This document shows positions 6,476-11,776 of a stretch of DNA of 11,776 bases, piece after piece. The stretch comes from Candidatus Sumerlaeota bacterium (GTDB lineage Bacteria; UBP6; UBA1177). The stretch is taken from assembly GCA_007136595.1 (NCBI GenBank), contig SLGQ01000197.1:1-11776 (forward strand), read 5' to 3'. Under the pieces are notes generated by a model. That model ran no database searches, was not told the DNA's origin, and worked only from the letters and a program-made list of their open reading frames with translations. Made by a program: the position numbers and the translations under genes. Position 1 is the first letter of the stretch, and every line of letters starts with the position of its first letter.

Positions 6476-7792
6476 ATGGAAAAACCGGGAAATCTTTTTT
6501 TTGAATCTCTGGGGTGTCCCAAAAACCGCGTTGATTCGGAAATAATCATAGGCACACTTTTAGAAAAAGGTTGGGTGATAACCGAAGTTCCATCTTTGGC
6601 AGATCTCATAGTAATTAACAGTTGCGGTTTTACTCAAGAAGCACGGGAAGAAACTGTTGCAAAATTTTTCGAACTTAACTCTTTGAAAAAAGAAAATTCA
6701 ATGATCGTACTTGCCGGATGTCTTGTCCAACTTTATCCTGAAATTAAAAATATGCTTCCCGAAGCAGATTTGATAGCAGGTATTGATGACATACCCCGTT
6801 TCAGTGAAATTTTGGCAAATAATTCCCAAAACAATTGTCCTGAAACAAATGATCCAACTTATATCGGGAACAGCCAAACTCCGAGAGTGCTTACACTTTC
6901 TCCCTTTACAGCTTATGTGAAAATAGCTGACGGATGTGATAATTACTGCTCGTACTGCTCAATTCCTTTCATAAGAGGAAAATACAGGGAAAGACCAGTC
7001 GGGGACATAGTTAAAGAAGTTGAAATTCTTGTTTCAAACGGTGTAAAAGAGATCGTCCTTATATCACAGGACACAACTAAATACGGCTTGACGGTCAACT
7101 CTTCTTTAAAAGAGCTGCTTGAAGAGATAAATATGGTTCCGGGCAGGTTCAAAGCAAGAGTGATGTATTTCCACCCGTCAGGGGTAACACCTGAGCTTGT
7201 TTCTGCCATCGATGAACTTGAAAAAATTGTCCCTTATTTTGAAATACCGGTTCAGCACATAAACACTAAAGTTCTTGAGTGTATGAACAGGAGATACGGC
7301 AGAAAAAAAATTGAGGAAATAATTGAACTTATTAAATCAATTTGCGGGAACAACTATGTTCTTCGGACAACTTTCATATCTTCTTTTCCTAAAGAAACCG
7401 AAAAAGACCACAAAGAAATGATAGACTTCATCAAAAAAGGATACTTTGATTATGCCGGTGTTTTCAAATATTCAAAAGAGGAAAAAACTGAATCGTATAA
7501 AATGAGGGCAGTCGCTTCAAAAAGAGCCGAAGCCCGCTTTAAAGAAGCTGAAAAAGAAGCATATCTTTCAATGGAAAAAAAGCTTGACCGTTTTACAGGT
7601 GTTGAAATGGAGATCCTTTACGAGGGGATTGACCCTGAACTGGAAGTGCCTGTGGGCAGAGGATGGCATCAGGCTCCTGAAATTGACGGTATCACAATAA
7701 TCACTGACATTGGAAAAGAAAAACCGGGGCAATATGTCAAGTGCAGGATCATTGACAGGGATGGCGTTGATTTTGTAGCTGAATTGATCTGA
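6476..7792 (+). CDS. rimO: Ribosomal protein S12 methylthiotransferase RimO (radical SAM)
   Basis: Adds a methylthio group to the conserved Asp of ribosomal protein S12 using two [4Fe-4S] clusters and SAM. The N-terminal methylthiotransferase domain shows its three cluster Cys: Cys14 in SLGCPKNRVDSE, Cys50 in NSCGF and Cys82 in AGCLVQ. The radical-SAM motif CDNYCSYC gives Cys154, 158 and 161. A TRAM-like domain occupies the C-terminal part from about residue 375. The CPKN-VDSE form of the first motif fits RimO better than MiaB. The length of 438 aa is usual. The ATG at 6476 gives a start 2 nt after the preceding stop; an in-frame TTG at 6470 overlapping that stop is an alternative that adds two residues. 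The Shine-Dalgarno sequence is weak, consistent with coupling to the upstream gene. It is the last gene of the operon and converges with the M48 gene. Confidence 0.94.
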   Translation: MEKPGNLFFESLGCPKNRVDSEIIIGTLLEKGWVITEVPSLADLIVINSCGFTQEAREETVAKFFELNSLKKENSMIVLAGCLVQLYPEIKNMLPEADLIAGIDDIPRFSEILANNSQNNCPETNDPTYIGNSQTPRVLTLSPFTAYVKIADGCDNYCSYCSIPFIRGKYRERPVGDIVKEVEILVSNGVKEIVLISQDTTKYGLTVNSSLKELLEEINMVPGRFKARVMYFHPSGVTPELVSAIDELEKIVPYFEIPVQHINTKVLECMNRRYGRKKIEEIIELIKSICGNNYVLRTTFISSFPKETEKDHKEMIDFIKKGYFDYAGVFKYSKEEKTESYKMRAVASKRAEARFKEAEKEAYLSMEKKLDRFTGVEMEILYEGIDPELEVPVGRGWHQAPEIDGITIITDIGKEKPGQYVKCRIIDRDGVDFVAELI

Positions 7793-7798
7793 CCGGCT

Positions 7799-9232
7799 TT
7801 ATTCCGGATAATCGACTTGTATTATTTTCCTGCATTTTTTGCATGTTACCCGTCTTCCTCTGAAAAGAGGTGACAACTGGTGCGCAAAACCGCATGAACA
7901 TGTGAAACTCTCCCAGGAATCAGGGTTTTCTCTCTTGAAAGATGACACAGCTCCCGCAACAGGGCTTGTTTTATCATCTTTATGAGTTATTCCTGCTGTA
8001 ACCGAAGGAACAGTAAGGAATTTTCCGCATCTGGGACACTGAGTGCTTGATTTTCCCATTGTAGGAGGCACTTTTATTTTCAGCCCGCATGTACAGGGGA
8101 GGAACATATATCCGTTATTTGCCATAATGAGGTCAGTGACATTTCTCACTGCCCCTTTTCGGGATATACCTGCTGCTGCAACTCCGGCTGCCGCAACCAT
8201 CCCGGTTCTTACCGCTATCTGGCTTTTATCTTTCAACGCTGTGTCTGGAAGAAGTTTGCTGTCGCCACTTTGTTTGGCGTAAATAGCCTGATAGTCTCTG
8301 AAAGAAACTTTTCCTCCATTTTGAAGAGCCCTTAATATTCCAATTCTTTTGGGTGTAGGAGGATGAGTTGAAGAAGAAAAAAGTGAATCCTGATTTGAAA
8401 ATGCCATAGGGTTTATTATGAACATTGGAGCCGTAATGCTGTTGTACCATATCAGGTTTGATGCTGTTCCCGATATTTTTTCAAGAGCGGATGCTAAACC
8501 TTCAGGATACCTTGTCAGTCTTACGGCGGTCGCATCTGCCAGATACTCCCTTTTCCTTGAGATGGCATAATAAAAAATATTTGCAAGAAGAGGTGCTATG
8601 ATGGCAAAAACAAGTGCAACGAGCATTAAAGCCGGATGAGACTTTGAAGCACCTGACCCCAGTCTCCCTCTACGGCTGTTCGATGTGCCTGCTCTTGTTC
8701 CGATAATGAACCCTTTTGAGATCATATTTATCGTGCCGAGCATCACTCCTGCAAAAGTCATGAAGAGGACATCTCTATTGATAATGTGACTCATTTCGTG
8801 GGCAACAACACCTTGAAGTTCATCACGATTCAACGATTCAAGAAGTCCCGCAGTAACACATATAGCCGATTTTTCAGGTCTGATCCCTGTAGCAAAAGCA
8901 TTCATCGCTTCATCATTTATAACATATATTTCAGGCATATAAGGTTGACTGGCTGCAATTTTCATCTCTTCAACAATATTATGGAGCTGTGGATAGCTTT
9001 CTTTGGAAACTTTGGTTGCCTGTGAAACTCGCAGAACTATCTTGTCCCCGAAATAATACGCAACAGATGATTGCACAGCCCATAGAACAAATCCTATGAA
9101 AGCACCCCAGTATCCACCGACTGGATATTCAACAGCAAGTCCGATAGAAACAGACAAACCAATGAGAATAAAAAACATCCCTGCGAAAATGAATTTTGAT
9201 TTCCTTTTATTCTGCTGGATCAGTTCCCACAT
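7799..9232 (-). CDS. HtpX-like M48 membrane metallopeptidase with two C-terminal zinc ribbons
   Basis: Predicted inner-membrane zinc protease involved in membrane-protein quality control. Hydrophobic segments lie at about 13-34, 41-60, 155-176 and 200-223. The zinc-binding HEMSH is at 145-149 and the third ligand is probably Glu229 in REYLADATA; STHPPTPKRI at 288-297 is typical of HtpX-like proteins. The E. coli HtpX type is about 290 aa, so this 477-aa protein carries roughly 175 extra residues. The extension has an Ala/Gly-rich, weakly hydrophobic patch (345-356) and then two zinc ribbons with identical spacing, CxC-x16-CxxC: Cys380/382/399/402 and Cys445/447/464/467. It follows lemA by 15 nt, with an AGGG in the gap as a modest ribosome binding site. 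Family membership is secure; the exact role and the ligand of the ribbons are inferred. Confidence 0.92.
   Translation of the reverse strand: MWELIQQNKRKSKFIFAGMFFILIGLSVSIGLAVEYPVGGYWGAFIGFVLWAVQSSVAYYFGDKIVLRVSQATKVSKESYPQLHNIVEEMKIAASQPYMPEIYVINDEAMNAFATGIRPEKSAICVTAGLLESLNRDELQGVVAHEMSHIINRDVLFMTFAGVMLGTINMISKGFIIGTRAGTSNSRRGRLGSGASKSHPALMLVALVFAIIAPLLANIFYYAISRKREYLADATAVRLTRYPEGLASALEKISGTASNLIWYNSITAPMFIINPMAFSNQDSLFSSSTHPPTPKRIGILRALQNGGKVSFRDYQAIYAKQSGDSKLLPDTALKDKSQIAVRTGMVAAAGVAAAGISRKGAVRNVTDLIMANNGYMFLPCTCGLKIKVPPTMGKSSTQCPRCGKFLTVPSVTAGITHKDDKTSPVAGAVSSFKRENPDSWESFTCSCGFAHQLSPLFRGRRVTCKKCRKIIQVDYPE
7832..8095 (-). repeat. Tandem zinc-ribbon modules at the end of the M48 protease
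   Basis: Two stretches, 8027-8095 and 7832-7900, encode the same pattern: C-x-C-G, a segment containing Pro and Gly, then C-x-x-C-x-K followed by a short hydrophobic strand. Both have exactly 16 residues between the CxC and CxxC pairs. This looks like an internal duplication, although the sequences between the Cys have diverged. The form resembles short zinc ribbons found attached to diverse bacterial proteins. Confidence 0.7.
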
Positions 9233-9247
9233 AAGGATTTACCCTGA

Positions 9248-9823
9248 TCAGTTAAAACTTACTTTGGGAGCCAGTTTTTCAGCTTTGTCCTCAATTTCAA
9301 AGAAATCAGCCTTTTCAAAATTGAACATTCCTGCAATTATGCTTGAAGGGAACATTTCAACTTTGTTGTTGAGCATCATAACATCATCATTGTATGCCTG
9401 TCTAGAAAATGCAATTTTGTTTTCAGTTGAAGTAAGTTCTTCCTGAAGAGCAAGAAAATTCTGGTTTGCTTTAAGTTCAGGATAATTTTCCACTGTCAGG
9501 AGAAGTTTTGCAAGGGATCCGCTGAGATCAGCTTCCGCAGCCCCTATATCCTTTACAGAACCAGAGTTTCCGGCATTCATAGCTTTTGATCTTGCTTCTG
9601 TTACAGCAACAAAAGTTTCATTTTCATGTTTCATGAATCCTTTTGCAGTTTCAACAAGATTGGGGATCAGATCATGTCTTCTTTTAAGCTGGACATCTAT
9701 CTGGCTCCATGAGTTTTTAACTCTGTTCCTTAACGCAACAAGACCATTGTAAATACCAATAACGATAATGACAAATACGATCACAATGATCAGCAATCCT
9801 AAAACAAAGATCATTCCGTTCAT
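9248..9823 (-). CDS. lemA: LemA family membrane protein
   Basis: Belongs to the LemA family: one N-terminal membrane segment (about 5-27) followed by a long helical domain. The diagnostic early stretch is present (NRVKNSWSQIDVQLKRRHDL followed by IPNLVETAKGF), as are ENYPELKAN and LTSTENKIAFSRQAYND. The length of 191 aa is typical. The molecular role of LemA is poorly known; it is often encoded beside membrane-associated proteins, including HtpX-like proteases, as here. AAGGAGG at 9831-9837, 7 nt upstream, strongly supports the ATG at 9821-9823, although an in-frame ATG three codons later exists. The start overlaps the stop of the upstream zinc-finger gene (ATGA), so the two are coupled. Confidence 0.93.
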   Translation of the reverse strand: MNGMIFVLGLLIIVIVFVIIVIGIYNGLVALRNRVKNSWSQIDVQLKRRHDLIPNLVETAKGFMKHENETFVAVTEARSKAMNAGNSGSVKDIGAAEADLSGSLAKLLLTVENYPELKANQNFLALQEELTSTENKIAFSRQAYNDDVMMLNNKVEMFPSSIIAGMFNFEKADFFEIEDKAEKLAPKVSFN

Positions 9824-10245
9824 TGGGTTTCCTCCTTATTTTTATTTCCGGACATGAATATATCTCTTAAAAATGAAAGTACGGGGTTGTCTTCATCAGT
9901 AACAGAACTGTTTATTACATCAAAAAGCTCGCCGTGATCAAACCATAACCCATGATTGTCCGGACACTTGTCTATCAGGACTATTTTATCACCGGCTTCG
10001 ATTTCAACTTTAAGCATTTTTTTACCGCATATCGGACAGGGTCTTTTTGCTTCGGAACATTCGCAATCTTTCAACTCTTTGAATGAAGCTACTATTTCCT
10101 CTTTTTTTTCACTTTCTTCAAGCATCAGTTCAAGCTCTCCCTCATCAAGCCATATCCCTGCACATGAAAAGCAGTAATCTATCTCTATTCCATGCAGTTC
10201 AAGAACCGCCATATCAGTCTTTTTACAAACCGGACATCTAAGCAT
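9820..10245 (-). CDS. Small protein with two TFIIB-type zinc fingers
   Basis: A 141-aa soluble protein with two copies of the zf-TFIIB pattern. Copy 1 has Cys4, Cys7, Cys25 and Cys28 with AGIWLDEGELEL after it. Copy 2 has Cys70, Cys73 and Cys94 with HGLWFDHGEL after it; where copy 1 has its fourth Cys there is Asn97-His98, so His98 is the likely ligand. An acidic segment with ECSEAKR and a short helical tail separate and follow the fingers. Such proteins are usually annotated only as zinc-ribbon proteins, and their role is not known. GGGGAG at 10251-10256, 5 nt upstream, supports the start. It is the first gene of a coupled unit with lemA and the M48 protease, which suggests a shared function near the membrane. 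Confidence 0.85.
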   Translation of the reverse strand: MLRCPVCKKTDMAVLELHGIEIDYCFSCAGIWLDEGELELMLEESEKKEEIVASFKELKDCECSEAKRPCPICGKKMLKVEIEAGDKIVLIDKCPDNHGLWFDHGELFDVINSSVTDEDNPVLSFLRDIFMSGNKNKEETQ

Positions 10246-10273
10246 GACAACTCCCCATCTTTTGACACAAGAA

Positions 10274-10302
10274 ATAATAATCTATTTTTTTCACTTTTAC
10301 AA
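10274..10302 (-). promoter_or_regulatory. Candidate promoter for the zinc-finger/lemA/M48 unit
   Basis: Read on the minus strand, TTGTAA (10297-10302) and TATTAT (10274-10279) are separated by 17 bp, the ideal spacing. Transcription would begin near 10267, about 20 nt before the start codon of the zinc-finger gene. The surrounding 117-bp gap (10246-10362) is AT-rich except for a short GGAC-rich patch at 10322-10342. No clear hairpin terminator for the ACP gene was found in it. Confidence 0.5.
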
Positions 10303-10362
10303 ATTTTGCAGAAAATATTACGGACACCGGGGACGAATGGACAAACAACTCAGTAAAAGAAG

Positions 10363-10605
10363 TTATGTCAACCTTTCGTGGATATAGTTTGCAGCATCAC
10401 CGATCGTTCTGATGTTCATGATGTCTTCATCTTCAATTTCTATGCCGAATTCACTCTCAAGTTCCATAATAAAATCGGTAACATCAATGGAATCTGCACT
10501 GAGATCTTCATCAAATTTAGTATTTTCGTTAACCTTTTCTTTGCTGGCAGACAATTTTTCACATGCAAGAGTTGCAACTTTTTCAAAAACTTCTTTCTTT
10601 TCCAT
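10363..10605 (-). CDS. Acyl carrier protein
   Basis: Small acidic carrier (80 aa) that holds acyl chains on a phosphopantetheine arm. The attachment Ser is Ser39 in DLSADSID, matching the family D-S-L/I motif. The rest follows the four-helix ACP pattern: FDEDLSADS, VTDFIMELESEFGIEIEDED, then a short last helix DAANYIHERL. The start at 10605 is chosen because GGAGGTGA lies just before it; an in-frame ATG four codons upstream overlaps that ribosome binding site and is not usable with it. The gene stands alone, with its own candidate promoter and no fatty-acid synthesis genes nearby. It could be the main AcpP or a specialised carrier for a lipid, lipid A or polyketide pathway; the window does not say which. 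Confidence 0.92.
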   Translation of the reverse strand: MEKKEVFEKVATLACEKLSASKEKVNENTKFDEDLSADSIDVTDFIMELESEFGIEIEDEDIMNIRTIGDAANYIHERLT

Positions 10606-10607
10606 TT

Positions 10608-10615
10608 TCACCTCC
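10608..10615 (-). promoter_or_regulatory. Strong Shine-Dalgarno sequence fixing the ACP start
   Basis: GGAGGTGA on the minus strand closely matches the 16S rRNA anti-Shine-Dalgarno. Its core is 5 nt from the ATG at 10603-10605. It overlaps the alternative upstream ATG (10615-10617), which excludes that start. Confidence 0.8.
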
Positions 10616-10661
10616 ATAGGACAATCTTAGTTTTCAGCATAAAACTGACACTCGAGTTCGA

Positions 10662-10689
10662 TTTTTATTTAGAAACAAGGTTTTGTCAA
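10662..10689 (-). promoter_or_regulatory. Candidate promoter for the acyl carrier protein gene
   Basis: On the minus strand a perfect -35 box TTGACA (10684-10689) is followed after 16 bp by TAAAAA (10662-10667), a weaker -10 match in an A/T-rich run. Transcription would begin near 10655 and give a leader of about 50 nt. It lies just after the stop of the DUF1566-type gene, whose own terminator is not evident. Confidence 0.45.
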
Positions 10690-10705
10690 TAAAATGGGTA
10701 AAAAA

Positions 10706-11776
10706 TCACCGCACACATCTTGCAAGTTGGTTATCCCATGTTTTTCTAAGGTAGGATACGGAGCCTGTTGTAAAATTTACTATCCACGCATTTTGAGGGG
10801 TCTGAGCTTCTTCGTCGCGTGTCCAGTATGCTGACCTCTGTTGTCCCACTTCAGGTGGCAGATAGTTGCCGGATGCACATCCGTCACTGCAATTATCATT
10901 ATAACATGCATTATAACCTGTGCAACTTGAAGTAACTGTGCAGTTTGCAGTTTTATCGCATCCTTTGACAAGTGATTTCAACTCATCAAGGTTAGGGAGT
11001 CTCCAGTCAGAAAAACCTTCATAGTCAAGACTGTCACAAAAATCCATTGATCCCTGCCATGTCCTTGTTTCAACGGCTCCTGCCTGCCACATAAGACCTG
11101 TAACCGGATCTGTCCAGTAAGGCTCGGGGATCACGACACATTTTTTATTTTCGCACCACTTGCCTTCTTCACAGTGAGAATCTTTTGTACATGTTCCTGC
11201 AGGTGGTTCGGGTAATGGCTGATCTTCGGGAATATCATTTTCTGTTCCACTTCTTACACACCTTATAAAAGCTTCAATGTTAAGAATATCGGCAGCACTG
11301 TTTATGAGTCCTCTTCTGAAATTCAGATACCACTGAGCATTCATTGTTGCACCTGCCGGAGCTGTGTTTGGAGTTGAAGACCAGAATTTATCACACAGTG
11401 TCAGGTTCCCGACCATATAGCAGTCACCGTTTGAAATTTCTCTTTCGGTAAGATAGCAGTCTTCCTCTTCAAGGTATGAAATTTCCGGATCATACTGGTT
11501 TGCCAGAGCTTGGCACCCGAGACATGAATTTCCGAAACCAAGAGAATCATTGCTATCTTTATTGCAATTATCCTGATGGGAGCAAGCTTCCGTTGTAGGA
11601 CAATGTCCACCGGTCATTGTAGTTGAAACTCCTCTGACAATTGTTCTCAGTTCGTCAAGTGTTGGAACTCTCCAGTCATTTGCCCCTGCAAGGAATAAGT
11701 TTTCACAGTAAGCAGTCGCATTTGCAATTGATGTTCCAAATCCGCTCATGCTGTTAAACATAGGTGGTTCTTCCCA
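10706..11776 (-). CDS. Cys-rich protein with two DUF1566/Lcl-type domains (5' end beyond window)
   Basis: The frame stays open to the right edge (Trp-Glu-Glu-Pro-Pro precede the first ATG at 11761), and that point lies inside a domain, so the true start is outside the window. Numbering from that ATG, the first domain (to about 171) shows AYCENLFLAGANDWRVPTLD, then a Cys-rich insertion, WSSTP and a closing IRCVRSG. The second (214-351) shows DPVTGLMWQAG, FCDSL, FSDWRLPNLDELKSLV, AYWTRDE and ends LARCVR. These are hallmarks of the DUF1566/Lcl C-terminal family, found in exported proteins of unknown role. Between them a Pro-rich linker carries a four-Cys module (Cys191-208). The many Cys suggest disulfides and export; the signal peptide is not visible here. 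No partner gene is evident; the ACP gene follows downstream. Confidence 0.85.
   Translation of the reverse strand, partial: WEEPPMFNSMSGFGTSIANATAYCENLFLAGANDWRVPTLDELRTIVRGVSTTMTGGHCPTTEACSHQDNCNKDSNDSLGFGNSCLGCQALANQYDPEISYLEEEDCYLTEREISNGDCYMVGNLTLCDKFWSSTPNTAPAGATMNAQWYLNFRRGLINSAADILNIEAFIRCVRSGTENDIPEDQPLPEPPAGTCTKDSHCEEGKWCENKKCVVIPEPYWTDPVTGLMWQAGAVETRTWQGSMDFCDSLDYEGFSDWRLPNLDELKSLVKGCDKTANCTVTSSCTGYNACYNDNCSDGCASGNYLPPEVGQQRSAYWTRDEEAQTPQNAWIVNFTTGSVSYLRKTWDNQLARCVR
11138..11191 (-). repeat. Small Cys-rich module in the DUF1566-type protein (C-x5-C-x5-C-x4-C)
   Basis: The linker between the two DUF1566-type domains encodes CTKDSHCEEGKWCENKKC. Its Cys spacing and charged character match the module in the tail of the S8 protease at 1522-1581, with one residue fewer between the last two Cys. 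It probably forms a small disulfide-stabilised knot. Confidence 0.5.

Noticed and set aside
7790..7810. Possible bidirectional terminator between the convergent rimO and M48 genes
   Set aside because: Only a 4-bp CCGG/CCGG stem with a 7-nt loop and no adjoining T-run on either strand; too weak to call.
10378..10692. Open frames on the plus strand opposite the ACP gene
   Set aside because: They are antisense to a clearly identified ACP, and their products are Phe- or Ser-rich with no recognisable motif.

Overview
The window is AT-rich chromosomal DNA from a Gram-negative-type bacterium. It encodes two predicted lipoproteins plus the enzyme that lipidates them (Lgt), exported proteins with signal peptides, bacterial release factor 2 and RimO. 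The pairing of secreted Cys-rich proteins with DUF1566/Lcl-type repeats and a secreted S8 protease with a Cys-rich tail recalls uncultured delta-proteobacterial or Myxococcota-like lineages. The phylum cannot be fixed from the sequence alone. No tRNA, rRNA, CRISPR array, insertion sequence or phage gene was seen, so this is mostly core genome with lineage-specific secreted proteins.

Plus strand, 1-1659: the last codons of an upstream gene run by TGATG overlap into a secreted subtilisin-like (S8) peptidase. Its final codons overlap a hairpin followed by a T-run that looks like an intrinsic terminator. Plus strand, 1673-7792: a candidate promoter is followed by six tightly packed or overlapping genes. 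They are a PpiC/SurA-like foldase lipoprotein, prfB (release factor 2, with no programmed frameshift), an unrecognised lipoprotein, lgt, an unrecognised exported protein and rimO. The set mixes envelope lipoprotein biogenesis (foldase, lipoprotein, Lgt) with translation functions (RF2, and RimO acting on ribosomal protein S12).

Minus strand, 10302 down to 7799: a candidate promoter drives a three-gene unit. It holds a small protein with two TFIIB-type zinc fingers, a LemA-family membrane protein, and an HtpX-like M48 membrane metallopeptidase carrying two copies of a CxC-x16-CxxC zinc ribbon at its C-terminus. This looks like a membrane-protein quality-control module. The M48 gene and rimO converge with only 6 bp between their stop codons.

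Minus strand, 10605-10363: a stand-alone acyl carrier protein with its own candidate promoter and a strong ribosome binding site that fixes its start. Minus strand, 11776-10706: a gene cut by the window edge, encoding a Cys-rich protein with two DUF1566/Lcl-type domains. The linker between those domains carries the same small Cys module as the tail of the S8 protease.

Nothing here is clearly an undescribed system. The best leads are the zinc-finger/LemA/M48-zinc-ribbon unit, the Cys module shared by two secreted proteins, and the two unrecognised envelope proteins inside the lgt-prfB-rimO operon.
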